Assembly: GCF_002213415.1 (NCBI RefSeq)
Contig: NZ_NJGU01000001.1
Span: forward strand, 62,001-126,000
Reading direction: 5' to 3'
DNA length: 64,000 nt
DNA from: Herbaspirillum robiniae
Lineage (GTDB): Bacteria; Pseudomonadota; Gammaproteobacteria; Burkholderiales; Burkholderiaceae_D
Shown here: positions 27,170-37,216 of the stretch, piece after piece
Layout of the letters: each line of letters starts with the position of its first letter
Position numbering within the stretch: position 1 is the first letter of the stretch
Made by a program: the position numbers and the translations under genes
Notes under the pieces: generated by a model
The model's input: the letters and a program-made list of their open reading frames with translations, nothing else
Told to the model about the DNA's origin: nothing
The model's database searches: none

Positions 27170-29173
27170 ATGTCCGACAATTTTGACCTGATAAAGCTGA
27201 TCTTCGGTCGCCTCAGCCTGGAAGCGATTCCATACCATGAGCCGATCCTGATTGGTACCTTCGCCATGGTGGCAGTGGGCGGCCTCGTGATGCTGGCCCT
27301 GCTGACCAAATACCGCCTGTGGGGCATGCTGTGGCGTGACTGGTTCACCAGCATCGACCACAAGCGCATTGGCATCATGTACATCATCCTCGCCATCGTG
27401 ATGCTGCTGCGCGGCTTCGCCGATGCGCTGATGATGCGCGCCCAGCAGGCGATCGCCTTCGGCGACAACGCCGGCTTCCTGCCGCCGCACCACTACGACC
27501 AGGTCTTCACCGCCCACGGCGTGATCATGATCTTCTTCGTGGCCATGCCGCTGGTGACGGGCCTGATGAACTACGTCGTGCCCCTGCAGATCGGCGCGCG
27601 CGACGTGGCCTTCCCGTTCCTGAACAACTTCAGCTTCTGGATGACCACCTTCGGCGCGCTGCTGGTGATGGCTTCGCTGTTCGTCGGCGAATTCGCCCGC
27701 ACCGGCTGGCTGGCTTACCCGCCGCTGTCCGGTATCCTGTACAGCCCTGACGTCGGGGTCGACTACTACATATGGGCGTTGCAGGTGGCCGGGGTAGGGA
27801 CCTTGCTCTCGGGCATCAACCTGGTGGTGACCATCGTCAAGATGCGCGCCCCGGGCATGAACATGATGAAGATGCCCGTCTTCACCTGGACCTCGCTGTG
27901 CACCAACGTGCTGATCGTGGCCGCCTTCCCGGTGCTGACCGCCGTGCTGGGCATGCTGTCGCTGGACCGCGTCTTCGGCACCAACTTCTTCACCAACGAC
28001 ATGGGCGGCAACGCCATGATGTACGTGAACCTGATCTGGATCTGGGGCCACCCCGAGGTCTACATCCTGGTTCTGCCGGCGTTCGGCATCTTCTCTGAAG
28101 TCGTCTCGACCTTCAGCGGCAAGCGCCTGTTCGGCTACACCTCCATGGTGTATGCGACCGTCGTGATCACCATCCTGTCCTACCTGGTGTGGCTGCACCA
28201 CTTCTTCACCATGGGTTCGGGCGCCAGCGTGAACTCGTTCTTCGGCATCACCACGATGATCATCTCGATCCCGACCGGTGCGAAGATCTTCAACTGGCTG
28301 TTCACCATGTACCGCGGCCGTATCCGCTTCGAAGTCCCCATGCTGTGGACCATCGGCTTCATGATCACCTTCGTGATCGGCGGCATGACCGGCGTGCTGC
28401 TGGCCGTTCCCCCGGCCGACTTCGTGCTGCACAACAGCCTGTTCCTGATCGCCCACTTCCACAACGTGATCATCGGCGGCGTGGTGTTCGGCATGTTCGC
28501 CGGCATCAACTTCTGGTTCCCGAAGGCATTCGGCTTCAAGCTGAACGAATTCTGGGGCAAGTGCTCGTTCTGGTTCTGGTTCGTCGGTTTCTACCTCGCC
28601 TTCATGCCGCTGTACGTCCTGGGCCTGATGGGCGTGACCCGCCGCATGAGCCACTTCGACGACCCGTCGCTGCAGATCTGGTTCGTGATCGCCGCCCTGG
28701 GCGCCGGTCTGGTCGGTCTGGGCATCCTGTCGTTCATCATCCAGATCGCCGTCTCGATCCGCGACCGCAAGAAGCTGGCCGACGTCACCGGCGACCCGTG
28801 GAACGGCCGTACCCTGGAATGGTCGACCTCGTCGCCGCCGCCTGACTACAACTTCGCCTTCACCCCGGTCGTGCACGACAACGACGCCTGGGCCGACATG
28901 AAGAAGAACAACTATCAGCGTCCGCTGGGCGATTTCGTGGAAATCCACATGCCCAAGAACACCGGCGCCGGCTTCATCATCGCCGCCCTGGCAGCAGCAG
29001 TGGGCTTCACCCTGATCTGGCAGATGTGGATCCCGGCCGTGGCCGCCTTCATCGCCCTGGTCGTGGCTACCATCGTCCACACCTTTAACTACAACCGCGA
29101 CTACTACATCCCGGCCGACGAAGTCGTCCGTGTCGAAGCAGAGCGCACTCGCCTGTTGAATAGCCATGTCTGA
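27170..29173 (+). CDS. cyoB: cytochrome bo3 ubiquinol oxidase subunit I
   Basis: 667 residues, about 15 membrane helices. It carries the low-spin heme, the heme o3 and CuB. Visible ligands and channel motifs are [31 protein letters not shown] with the His-Tyr pair of Cu[10 protein letters not shown], and HFHNVIIGG. It reduces oxygen to water with electrons from ubiquinol and pumps protons. The end overlaps cyoC by 8 bp. Confidence 0.97.
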   Translation: MSDNFDLIKLIFGRLSLEAIPYHEPILIGTFAMVAVGGLVMLALLTKYRLWGMLWRDWFTSIDHKRIGIMYIILAIVMLLRGFADALMMRAQQAIAFGDNAGFLPPHHYDQVFTAHGVIMIFFVAMPLVTGLMNYVVPLQIGARDVAFPFLNNFSFWMTTFGALLVMASLFVGEFARTGWLAYPPLSGILYSPDVGVDYYIWALQVAGVGTLLSGINLVVTIVKMRAPGMNMMKMPVFTWTSLCTNVLIVAAFPVLTAVLGMLSLDRVFGTNFFTNDMGGNAMMYVNLIWIWGHPEVYILVLPAFGIFSEVVSTFSGKRLFGYTSMVYATVVITILSYLVWLHHFFTMGSGASVNSFFGITTMIISIPTGAKIFNWLFTMYRGRIRFEVPMLWTIGFMITFVIGGMTGVLLAVPPADFVLHNSLFLIAHFHNVIIGGVVFGMFAGINFWFPKAFGFKLNEFWGKCSFWFWFVGFYLAFMPLYVLGLMGVTRRMSHFDDPSLQIWFVIAALGAGLVGLGILSFIIQIAVSIRDRKKLADVTGDPWNGRTLEWSTSSPPPDYNFAFTPVVHDNDAWADMKKNNYQRPLGDFVEIHMPKNTGAGFIIAALAAAVGFTLIWQMWIPAVAAFIALVVATIVHTFNYNRDYYIPADEVVRVEAERTRLLNSHV

Positions 29174-29792
29174 AGCAATCAACCACACGGCCGACGCGAC
29201 GCCAAGCTCGCGCTACTTCGTCCGCCATCATCATCCGGAGAACGGCACTCTGCTGGGCTTCTGGATCTACCTGATGAGCGATTGCCTGATCTTCGCCTGC
29301 CTGTTTGCGTGCTACGCCGTGCTCGGCCGCAACTACGCAGGCGGCCCGACCGGCGCCGAGCTGTTCGACCTGCCGCTGGTGGCGCTGAACACCGCGCTGC
29401 TGCTGCTGTCGTCGATCACCTACGGCTTCGCGATGCTGGCCATGCAAGCCAAGAAGCAGCAGAACACCATCTTCTGGCTGATCGTGACCGGCCTCCTGGG
29501 CGCGGGCTTCATCTACTTCGAACTGTATGAGTTCCTGCACCTGATCCACGAAGGCGCGGGCCCGCAACGCAGCGGCTTCCTGACCTCGTTCTTCGCGCTG
29601 GTCGGCACCCACGGCCTGCACGTATCCTTCGGCATCATCTGGCTGGTCGTGCTGCTGTTCCAGATCAACAAGCACGGCCTGACTCCGGAAAACGGCCGCC
29701 GTCTGATGTGCCTGTCGATGTTCTGGCACTTCCTGGACGTGGTCTGGATCGGCGTCTTCACCTTTGTCTACCTGATGGGAGTCCTGCCATGA
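29166..29792 (+). CDS. cyoC: cytochrome bo3 ubiquinol oxidase subunit III
   Basis: 208 residues, five membrane helices typical of CyoC ([58 protein letters not shown]). Structural subunit of the quinol oxidase. ATG overlaps the cyoB stop by 8 bp and its own stop overlaps cyoD by 4 bp. Confidence 0.96.
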   Translation: MSEAINHTADATPSSRYFVRHHHPENGTLLGFWIYLMSDCLIFACLFACYAVLGRNYAGGPTGAELFDLPLVALNTALLLLSSITYGFAMLAMQAKKQQNTIFWLIVTGLLGAGFIYFELYEFLHLIHEGAGPQRSGFLTSFFALVGTHGLHVSFGIIWLVVLLFQINKHGLTPENGRRLMCLSMFWHFLDVVWIGVFTFVYLMGVLP

Positions 29793-30274
29793 GCCGCGGC
29801 CACCAAGAACACCCGGCCCGACCGATGGGCCATCACGACGACCATGGCCACGGCCACGGTCATGGCGACCACGCCGCGCATGGCAGCATGAAGGACTACG
29901 TCACCGGCTTCGTGCTGGCAGTCATCCTGACCGCCATCCCGTTCTGGCTGGTGATGAGCAAGGCGGTCGACAATTCCGCGCGCATGGGCATCATCCTGCT
30001 GGCCTTCGCGGCCGTGCAGATCGTGGTGCACATCAAGTACTTCCTGCACATGAACGGCAAGTCCGAAGGCGGCTGGAACATGCTGTCGATGATCTTCACC
30101 ATCGTCATCGTGGGCATCACGCTGTCCGGCTCGCTGTGGGTCATGTACCACATGAACCACAACATGATGCCGACCATGTCGCCTGAAAACATGCCTACCG
30201 AGACTGTTCCCCAGTCGATGCAAGGCATGCAGGGCATGCAGGGCATGCAGCACAATATGCAGCAATCGAAATGA
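29789..30274 (+). CDS. cyoD: cytochrome bo3 ubiquinol oxidase subunit IV with metal-binding-like extensions
   Basis: 161 residues. The core with three membrane helices (about 38-120) is standard CyoD ([48 protein letters not shown]). It is longer than the roughly 110-residue E. coli protein because of a His-rich N-terminus ([17 protein letters not shown]) and a Met-rich C-terminus ([16 protein letters not shown]). Both extensions look able to bind copper. ATGA overlaps at both ends show tight coupling in the operon. Confidence 0.95.
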   Translation: MSRGHQEHPARPMGHHDDHGHGHGHGDHAAHGSMKDYVTGFVLAVILTAIPFWLVMSKAVDNSARMGIILLAFAAVQIVVHIKYFLHMNGKSEGGWNMLSMIFTIVIVGITLSGSLWVMYHMNHNMMPTMSPENMPTETVPQSMQGMQGMQGMQHNMQQSK

Positions 30275-31110
30275 GCCTGACGCCACGTAATGTTGGCGTG
30301 ACGAAAGGCAAAGAAAACGGAACCGCGAAAGCGGTTCCGGCATCCCGCTCAAAGGCCAGCCTGGTTTTCCTGGCCATTTGCGCGGGATTTTTCTTTCTGG
30401 CCTTCGCCGCGCTGGGAACCTGGCAGATCTATCGCCTGCAGTGGAAGCTGGCCCTGATCGCCAAGGTCGACGCCCGGGTGCATGCCGCGCCCGTGCCCGC
30501 GCCGGGCCATGAGGCCTGGCCGCAAGTCTCGGCCGACAACGACGAATACCGCCGCGTCACGCTCACCGGCCGCTACCTGTACGGCAAGACCACCGCCGTG
30601 CAGGCCAGCACCGACCTGGGCAGCGGCTCCTGGCTGATCACGCCGCTGCAGACCGCCGGCGGCGACGTCGTGCTGGTCAATCGCGGCTTCGTCAGCACTT
30701 CGCCGATCAAGCTGATCGCCACCACCGTCCAGGACGGTCCGGCCGAGCAGCCGGTCGAGGTGACCGGCCTGATGCGCATGAGCGAGAAGGGCGGCGGTTT
30801 CCTGCGCGCCAACGACGCGGCCCAGAACCGCTGGTATTCGCGCGACGTCGACGCCATTGCCGCCGCGCGCGGGGTAGGGGCGGTCGCGCCTTACTTCGTC
30901 GACGCCGACAAGGCCTCGTCGCAAGCCAATGCCGCGGTCGCGCCGGATGCGGAAAAGCCGGTCGGCGGACTGACCGTGATCGCCTTCCACAACAGCCATC
31001 TGGTCTATGCCCTGACCTGGTACGCGCTGGCGCTGATGGCGGCCGCCGCCGGCTGGTGGGTAGTGCGCGACGACCGCCGTCGCCGCGCCGGCCGTGCCGC
31101 TGCGGAGTAA
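30271..31110 (+). CDS. SURF1-family oxidase assembly protein
   Basis: 279 residues with two membrane helices, near 30-50 (FLAICAGFFFLAFAALGTW) and near 245-265. The SURF1 motifs are present: LGTWQIYRLQWK, VTLTGRYL, VLVNRGFV, VTGLMR. SURF1 helps insert heme into heme-copper oxidases. Here it is coupled by a 4-bp overlap to cyoD, so it most likely assembles the bo3 quinol oxidase. No cyoE (heme O synthase) gene is in the operon. Confidence 0.9.
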   Translation: MSLTPRNVGVTKGKENGTAKAVPASRSKASLVFLAICAGFFFLAFAALGTWQIYRLQWKLALIAKVDARVHAAPVPAPGHEAWPQVSADNDEYRRVTLTGRYLYGKTTAVQASTDLGSGSWLITPLQTAGGDVVLVNRGFVSTSPIKLIATTVQDGPAEQPVEVTGLMRMSEKGGGFLRANDAAQNRWYSRDVDAIAAARGVGAVAPYFVDADKASSQANAAVAPDAEKPVGGLTVIAFHNSHLVYALTWYALALMAAAAGWWVVRDDRRRRAGRAAAE

Positions 31111-31116
31111 GCCGGC

Positions 31117-32472
31117 ATGAGCGCCGCCGACACGCCAGTCAAGCGCAGGACGCTCAGGGAGCGCTGGCAGCGCCTGCGCCAGGGAGAGGAAAACCCGGCC
31201 GGCCACCAGAACATGCTGCTGCTGATCCAGCTGCGTTGGCTGGCGGTGCTGGGACAGATCTCCACGATCGCCTTCGTGGTGCTGGTGTTCGGCATCCACC
31301 TGCCGCTGCCGCACATGCTGGAGGTGCTGTCCTGCCTGATCGCCTTCAACATCGCCAGCCACCTGCGCTGGCACGAACGGCGCACGGTATCCAACGCCGA
31401 GCTGTTCCTGGCGCTGCTGGTCGACGTGGCGGTGCTGACCTTCCAGCTCTATCTCTCGGGCGGCATTTCCAATCCGTTCGCCTTCCTCTACCTGATGCAG
31501 ATCATCCTCTCGGCCGTGCTCCTGAAGCCCTGGTCGAGCTGGGCCATCGTCGGCGTCACCATGGCCTGCCTGGCCGGGCTGGCGCTGTTCTCCGAGCCGC
31601 TGGCGCTGCCGCCGGACCACAGCGCCGGGCTGTTCAGCCTGTACGTCGAAGGCACGCTGATCTGCTTCCTGCTCAACGCCGGCCTGATGGTGTTCTTCAT
31701 CACCCGGATCAGCACCAACCTGCGCGCCGGCGACGCCTTGCTGGCCGACCTGCGCCAGCGCGCGGCCGAAGAGGACCATATCGTGCGCATGGGCCTGCTG
31801 GCCTCGGGCGCGGCCCATGAACTGGGCACGCCGCTGGCGACCGTCTCGGTGATCCTGGGCGACTGGCGCCGCATGCCTGAAATCAGCCAGCGCCCCGAGC
31901 TGCTGGACGACATCGCGGAGATGGAGGCCCAGCTGCAGCGCTGCAAATCCATCGTCAGCGGGGTGCTGCTGTCGGCCGGCGAGGCGCGCGGCGAATCCTC
32001 GGTCAAGACCACGCTCAACACCTTCCTCGACAGCGTCGCCGACGACTGGCGCCAGTCGCGTCCGGTGGAAACCTTCGAGTACCGCAACCTGATCGAACAC
32101 GACCTGCCGGTGGCCTTCGACTCGGCCATCAAGCAGATGCTGGGCAACGTGCTGGACAACGCCTTCGAAGTGTCGCCCCAGTGGCTGTCGCTGCTGGTGA
32201 AGCGCGAAGAGGACCTGTTGCTGATCGAAGTGACCGACCACGGCCCCGGCTTCCCGGAGTGGATGCTCAATCAGATCGGCAAGCCCTACCAGTCCACCAA
32301 GGGCAAGCCCGGTCGCGGCCTGGGCCTGTTCTTCGTGGTCAACGTGGCGCGCAAGCTGGGCGGGCGCATCTCTGCCCGCAACCGCGAAGGCGGTGGCGCG
32401 CAGGTGACGCTGGCCTTGCCGCTGGCAGCCATCAGCCTGGAAGACGCGGCGGACGCGCCGGGCGCGGCCTGA
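31117..32472 (+). CDS. regB: RegB/PrrB/RoxS-type redox sensor histidine kinase
   Basis: 451 residues. The N-terminal half has six membrane helices and includes the quinone-site motif GGISNPFAFLYLMQ (about 110). The H-box is GAAHELGTPLATVSVILGDW (H234), very close to the RegB consensus. A cysteine in QRCKSIVSG matches the position of the redox-active Cys of RegB. ATP-binding motifs are NVLDNAFE, DHGPGFP and GRGLGLFFV. RegB reads the ubiquinone pool and controls respiratory genes, so placement after cyoABCD-SURF1 makes functional sense. Confidence 0.92.
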   Translation: MSAADTPVKRRTLRERWQRLRQGEENPAGHQNMLLLIQLRWLAVLGQISTIAFVVLVFGIHLPLPHMLEVLSCLIAFNIASHLRWHERRTVSNAELFLALLVDVAVLTFQLYLSGGISNPFAFLYLMQIILSAVLLKPWSSWAIVGVTMACLAGLALFSEPLALPPDHSAGLFSLYVEGTLICFLLNAGLMVFFITRISTNLRAGDALLADLRQRAAEEDHIVRMGLLASGAAHELGTPLATVSVILGDWRRMPEISQRPELLDDIAEMEAQLQRCKSIVSGVLLSAGEARGESSVKTTLNTFLDSVADDWRQSRPVETFEYRNLIEHDLPVAFDSAIKQMLGNVLDNAFEVSPQWLSLLVKREEDLLLIEVTDHGPGFPEWMLNQIGKPYQSTKGKPGRGLGLFFVVNVARKLGGRISARNREGGGAQVTLALPLAAISLEDAADAPGAA

Positions 32473-32630
32473 TACCCGTCCGCACATTTTTTTTGAGCCG
32501 CCTCAAACCGCGCCGGGCGGGCGTTTGACGCCGATCAATCCCGATTTCATACCTTGGTGTAAGTGCCAAAGCCCAAACTCGCCATACAATAGCGGGTTGG
32601 GAAAGTAGAAATAATTGATGGGAACGCAAC

Positions 32631-33170
32631 ATGACGGCAGCTGATCGCCTGCTACTGATCATCGAGGACGACGCCGCCTTCGCCCGCACCCTGGGCCGCT
32701 CGTTCGAACGCCGCGGCTACAAGGTGCTGCAAGCCTCCAACCAGGACGAGGCGGCCATTCACCTGAAAGACCACAACCCGGGCTACGCCGTGGTCGACCT
32801 GAAACTCTCCGGCAACGCTTCGGGCCTGGCCTGCGTGCAGATGCTGCACGCCCATGACGAAGCCATGCTGATCGTGGTGCTGACCGGTTTCGCCAGCATC
32901 ACCACGGCGGTGGAGGCGATCAAGCTGGGCGCCTGCCAGTATCTTGCCAAGCCTTCCAATACCGACGACATCGAGGCCGCCTTCGGCCACGTCGCCGGCA
33001 TGTCCGATCTCGAGCTGCCGGCCCGCGCGACCTCGATCAAGACGCTGGAATGGGAGCGCATCCACGAAATGCTGGTCGAGACCGACTTCAACATCTCCGA
33101 AACCGCCCGCCGGCTCGGCATGCACCGCCGCACGCTGGCCCGCAAGCTCGAAAAGCAGCGCATCAAGTAG
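32631..33170 (+). CDS. regA: RegA/PrrA/RoxR-type response regulator
   Basis: 179 residues. Receiver domain 1-125 with phospho-acceptor D56 (YAVVDLKLSG), switch Thr in LTGFAS, and Lys in YLAKPSN. A short linker leads to a Fis-type HTH (FNISETARRLGMHRRTLARK) that is nearly invariant in RegA orthologues. It follows regB by 158 bp, so it may have its own promoter in that spacer. It probably regulates cyo and other redox genes. Confidence 0.94.
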   Translation: MTAADRLLLIIEDDAAFARTLGRSFERRGYKVLQASNQDEAAIHLKDHNPGYAVVDLKLSGNASGLACVQMLHAHDEAMLIVVLTGFASITTAVEAIKLGACQYLAKPSNTDDIEAAFGHVAGMSDLELPARATSIKTLEWERIHEMLVETDFNISETARRLGMHRRTLARKLEKQRIK

Positions 33171-33292
33171 GGCGGGCGACCCCGCCTGAGACCGCCCCGG
33201 GCCCGATCGGCCGACAGCGGTTATCATTACGCCCGCAGCGCCGCCGCCACAGCTTGCGGCGCGGGAACGCAACGACACCAGAAGGGAACAAC

Positions 33293-34510
33293 GTGAACTA
33301 TCGCATCGGTTTTCTCCAGCGCGGCATCCTGCTGAGCGCCGCCGCAGCCTCGTTCGCCGCCGCCGGCGGCGCGCAGGCCCAGGCCACCATCAAGATCGGC
33401 GAGATCAACAGCTACAAGGCCCAGCCGGCCTTCCTCGAGCCGTATCGCCACGGCTGGGAAATGGCGGTCGAGGAAGTCAATGCCGCCGGCGGCGTGCTGG
33501 GCAAGAAGCTGGAAGTGGTGGCGCGCGACGACAACGGCAATCCGGGCGACTCGGTGCGCATCGCCGAGGAGCTGGTGGCGCGCGAGCGCGTGGCGCTGCT
33601 GTTCGGCGGTTTCCTCTCCAACACCGGCCTGGCGCTGACCGACTATGCCAGACAGCACAAGGTGTTCTTCCTCGCCGCCGAGCCGCTGACCGACAAGATC
33701 GTCTGGCAGAACGGCAACAAGTACACCTACCGCCTGCGTCCCTCGACCTACATGCTGGTCGCTTCGGTCGTGAAGGAAGCCGTCAAGCTGAAGAAGAAGC
33801 GCTGGGCCATCGTCTATCCCAACTATGAATACGGGCAGTCGGCCGTGGCCAGCTTCAAGGCGCTGATGAAGCAGGCGCAGCCGGACGTGGAGTTCGTCGC
33901 CGAGCAGGCGTCGCCGCTGGGCAAGATCGACGCCGGCTCGGTGACCCAGGCGCTGGCCGACGCCAAGCCCGATGCCATCTTCAACGCGCTGTTCGCGGCC
34001 GATCTCGGCAAGTTCGTGCGCGAGGGCAATACCCGCGGCCTGTTCGACGGCGTGGAAGTGGTGTCGCTGCTGACCGGCGAGCCGGAATACCTGGATCCGC
34101 TGAAGAACGAGGCACCGGTGAACTGGATCGTGACCGGCTATCCCTGGTATGCGATCAATACCCCCGAGCACAAGAAATTCGTCGACGCCTATCGCAAGAA
34201 ATTCAACGACTATCCGCGCAACGGCTCGCTGGTCGGCTATAGCGCGCTGATGTCGATTGCCGCAGGCATCAAGAAGGCCGGCAGCCTCGACGCCGACAAG
34301 CTGGCCGCCGCGTTCTCGGGCCTGAAGGTCGATACGCCGGTGGCGCCCATCGTCTATCGCGCGCAAGACCACCAGTCCACGTTGGGCGCCTTCGTCGGCC
34401 GCACCGGCGTCAAGGATGGCCGCGGCATCATGACCAGCTTCACTTATGTGGACGGCGCCGCGCTGCAGTTGCCGGACGCCGAAGTGAAAAAGCTGCGCCC
34501 GGCCGACTGA
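33293..34510 (+). CDS. ABC transporter substrate-binding protein, branched-chain amino acid/amide type
   Basis: 405 residues, GTG start after GAAGGGAAC. Signal peptide 1-29 (LLSAAAASFAAAGGAQAQA). The mature protein is a periplasmic-binding fold of type I (LivJ/AmiC-like): IKIGEINSYKAQPAFLEPYR, VEEVNAAGGVLGKKLEVVAR, ALLFGGFLSNTGLALTD. Ligand not certain; amino acid, amide or urea are candidates. It is followed by a complete permease and ATPase set. Confidence 0.92.
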   Translation: MNYRIGFLQRGILLSAAAASFAAAGGAQAQATIKIGEINSYKAQPAFLEPYRHGWEMAVEEVNAAGGVLGKKLEVVARDDNGNPGDSVRIAEELVARERVALLFGGFLSNTGLALTDYARQHKVFFLAAEPLTDKIVWQNGNKYTYRLRPSTYMLVASVVKEAVKLKKKRWAIVYPNYEYGQSAVASFKALMKQAQPDVEFVAEQASPLGKIDAGSVTQALADAKPDAIFNALFAADLGKFVREGNTRGLFDGVEVVSLLTGEPEYLDPLKNEAPVNWIVTGYPWYAINTPEHKKFVDAYRKKFNDYPRNGSLVGYSALMSIAAGIKKAGSLDADKLAAAFSGLKVDTPVAPIVYRAQDHQSTLGAFVGRTGVKDGRGIMTSFTYVDGAALQLPDAEVKKLRPAD

Positions 34511-34553
34511 TCTTTCCTCCGATGTCCATCCCGCCAAGGCAAGCGTCGCGACC

Positions 34554-36446
34554 ATGACGCTTGCCAGCCTCACCGTCCAGCTGATCAACGGCCTGGCCGA
34601 CGCCTCCGCCATGTTCCTGGTGGCGGCCGGCCTGTCGCTGATCTTCGGCGTCACGCGCATCGTCAACTTCGCGCACGGCTCCTTCTACATGCTGGGTATC
34701 TACATCGCCTACAGCCTGGTCGACGCCATCGGCGCCACCGCCGTCGGTTTCTGGGGCGCGGTGCTGCTCTCGGCCTGTATCGTGGCCGTCATCGGCGCGC
34801 TGGTCGAGGTCGCCATCCTGCGCCGCATCTATCGCGCGCCCGAACTGTTCCAGTTGCTGGCTACGTTCGCGCTGGTGCTGGTGATCAAGGACGCCGCGCT
34901 CTGGTACTGGGGGCCGGAAGACCTGTTCGGCCCGCGCGCGCCCGGCCTGGCCGGCGCGGTGCGGCTGCTGGACCGGCGCCTGCCGCAATACGACCTGCTG
35001 CTGATCGGCATCGGCCCGCTGGTGTTCGCGCTGTTGTGGCTGCTGACCAACCGCACCCGCTGGGGCACCCTGATCCGCGCCGCCACGCAGGACCGAGAGA
35101 TGCTGGGCGCGCTGGGCGTGAACCAGTCCTGGCTGTTTACCGCCGTGTTCGCGCTGGGGTGTTTCCTGGCCGGCCTGGGCGGGGCGCTGCAAGGGCCGCG
35201 CATGCCGGCCAACCTGGCGCTGGACCTCGATACCATCAGCAATGCCTTCGTGGTGGTGGTGGTCGGCGGCATGGGCTCGATCGGCGGCGCCTTTGCCGCG
35301 GCCTTGCTGATCGCCGAAGTCAAGGCGCTGTGCATCGCGCTGGGCAACGTCTCGCTATTGGGCATCGACTTTTCGCTGTCGCGGCTGACGCTGGTGGTGG
35401 AGTTCCTGGTCATGGCGGCGATCCTGGTGGCGCGCCCCTGGGGCCTGTTCGGCAGGCCGCTGGCGGCAGTGCGCAGCAGCGCCGCGCATGAAGCGCCGCT
35501 GCCCGCGGCCAGCCGCATGTCGCGCCTGTCGGGCATCGCGCTGCTGGCGGTGCTGCTGGCCCTGCCGCTGCTGGCGCCGGCCTATCCGTACCTGCCGGTG
35601 CTGATGGTGGAAATCCTGGTGGCCGTGCTGTTTGCCGCCAGCCTGCATTTCATGATGGGGCCGGGCGGCATGGCGTCGTTCGGGCATGCCGCGTTCTTCG
35701 GCCTGGGCGCATATGGCGCGGCCCTGTTCGTGCTCAAGCTGCAATGGTCGATGGCGGCCGCCTTCATCGCCGGTCCGGCGGTGGCGATGCTGGGCGCCTT
35801 GCTGTTCGGCTGGTTCTGCGTGCGCCTGTCCGGCGTCTACCTGGCCATGCTGACGCTGGCCTTCGCGCAGATCGTGTGGGCCGTGATCTACCAGTGGGAC
35901 GGCTTCACCGGCGGCAGCAACGGCCTGGTCGGCATACGCGCCGACGAGGTGTTCGCTACGCCCACGGCCTACTACTATCTGGCGCTGGCCTGCACCGCGC
36001 TCGGCGTGTGGCTGTTGCGGCGCCTGGTCTACGCGCCGTTCGGCATGGCGCTGCGCGCCGCGCGCGACTCCGCCGTGCGCTCCGAAGCCCTGGGCATCGA
36101 CGTGCGGCGCGTGCAGTGGCTGGGATTCGCGGCGGCCGGCCTGTTCTGCGGCCTGGCCGGCGTGCTGTTCGCGTTCTCCAAGGGCAGCATCTCGCCCGAG
36201 GCGGCGGGTGTCGGCCGTTCGGTCGATGCGCTGGTGATGGTCATGCTGGGCGGCGTGCAGAGCTTGGCCGGTCCGTTGCTGGGCGGCGCGCTGTTTACCT
36301 GGCTGCAGGACCTGGTGGCGCGCGAGACCGACTACTGGCGCGCCTTGCTGGGCCTGGTGATCCTGGCGCTGGTGTTGCTGTTCCCGGGCGGCGTGGCCGG
36401 CGCGTTGCGGCGCATCGGGTCCCGCGGCAGGGAGGAGGGCGCATGA
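34554..36446 (+). CDS. fused LivH-LivM type ABC permease
   Basis: 630 residues, the two permeases of the HAAT family in one chain. Residues 1-300 are LivH-like (SLIFGVTRIVNFAHGSFYML; VVVGGMGSIGGAFAAALLIA). Residues about 325-630 are LivM-like (GPGGMASFGHAAFFGLGAYG; GITGGSNGL-like FTGGSNGLVGI; EALGIDVRRVQWLGFAAAG). Natural fusions of this kind occur in several Proteobacteria. Stop overlaps the next start by 4 bp. Confidence 0.93.
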   Translation: MTLASLTVQLINGLADASAMFLVAAGLSLIFGVTRIVNFAHGSFYMLGIYIAYSLVDAIGATAVGFWGAVLLSACIVAVIGALVEVAILRRIYRAPELFQLLATFALVLVIKDAALWYWGPEDLFGPRAPGLAGAVRLLDRRLPQYDLLLIGIGPLVFALLWLLTNRTRWGTLIRAATQDREMLGALGVNQSWLFTAVFALGCFLAGLGGALQGPRMPANLALDLDTISNAFVVVVVGGMGSIGGAFAAALLIAEVKALCIALGNVSLLGIDFSLSRLTLVVEFLVMAAILVARPWGLFGRPLAAVRSSAAHEAPLPAASRMSRLSGIALLAVLLALPLLAPAYPYLPVLMVEILVAVLFAASLHFMMGPGGMASFGHAAFFGLGAYGAALFVLKLQWSMAAAFIAGPAVAMLGALLFGWFCVRLSGVYLAMLTLAFAQIVWAVIYQWDGFTGGSNGLVGIRADEVFATPTAYYYLALACTALGVWLLRRLVYAPFGMALRAARDSAVRSEALGIDVRRVQWLGFAAAGLFCGLAGVLFAFSKGSISPEAAGVGRSVDALVMVMLGGVQSLAGPLLGGALFTWLQDLVARETDYWRALLGLVILALVLLFPGGVAGALRRIGSRGREEGA

Positions 36447-37216
36447 GCCTGCTCCAGGTGCAGCATCTGTCCAAGTCCTTCGGCGGCGTGCGCGCGCTCG
36501 ACGATGTCTCGTTCGCGCTGCCCGCAGGGCAGCTGCTGGCGCTGATCGGCCCCAACGGCGCGGGCAAGTCGACCTGCTTCAACATCATCAACGGCCAGTT
36601 GCGTCCCGATGGCGGCGCCGTGCTGCTGGACGGCGAAGACATCGCCGGCATGGCCGCGCGCCAGATCTGGCGGCGCGGCGTGGGCCGTACCTTCCAGGTC
36701 TCGGCGGCGTTCCATTCGATGACCGTGCTGGAGAATGTGCAGGCGGCCCTGCTGTCGCACCATCGCAAGCTTTCCCAGCTGTGGCGCCCGGCCTCGGCCT
36801 ACTTCCGCGACGAGGCCATGCAACTGCTTGAGCAGGTGGGCATGGCCGGGCAGGCGCAGCGCGCCTGCGCAGTGCTGGCCTACGGCGACATCAAGCGGGT
36901 CGAGCTGGCGATGGCGCTGTCCAATGCGCCGCGCCTGCTGCTGATGGACGAGCCCACCGCCGGCATGGCCGCGCACGAACGCAACGAACTGATGGCGCTG
37001 ACGCGCCGCCTGGTCAACGAGCGCGGCATCTCGGTGCTGTTTACCGAGCACAGCATGGACGTGGTGTTCGCCCATGCCGACCGCATCATCGTGCTGGCGC
37101 GCGGCAAGCTGATCGCCGCCGGCGACGCGCAGGCGGTGCGCAACGACCTGCTGGTGCGCGAAGTCTATTTCGGCTCCGGCAACACCTTCGAGACGGCGCG
37201 GGAGGAGAGGGCATGA
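36443..37216 (+). CDS. livG: ABC transporter ATP-binding protein, LivG type
   Basis: 257 residues. Walker A GPNGAGKST (about 35), a LivG-like GVGRTFQVSAAFHSMTVLEN segment, Walker B LLLMDEPTAGMA and switch His in FTEHSMD. The usual LSGG signature reads VLAYGDIKRVE, a degenerate form also seen in other LivG proteins. ATGA coupling on both sides. Confidence 0.93.
   Translation: MSLLQVQHLSKSFGGVRALDDVSFALPAGQLLALIGPNGAGKSTCFNIINGQLRPDGGAVLLDGEDIAGMAARQIWRRGVGRTFQVSAAFHSMTVLENVQAALLSHHRKLSQLWRPASAYFRDEAMQLLEQVGMAGQAQRACAVLAYGDIKRVELAMALSNAPRLLLMDEPTAGMAAHERNELMALTRRLVNERGISVLFTEHSMDVVFAHADRIIVLARGKLIAAGDAQAVRNDLLVREVYFGSGNTFETAREERA

Noticed and set aside
26021-29188. 1055-codon minus-strand open frame opposite cyoA and cyoB
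   Set aside because: Antisense of highly conserved oxidase genes; composition (His, Asp, Gln, Val) is typical of such shadows.
32492-32507. TTTGAG-CCGC-CTCAAA hairpin after regB
   Set aside because: The T-run precedes the stem on the plus strand, and no minus-strand gene ends there, so it is not a convincing terminator.
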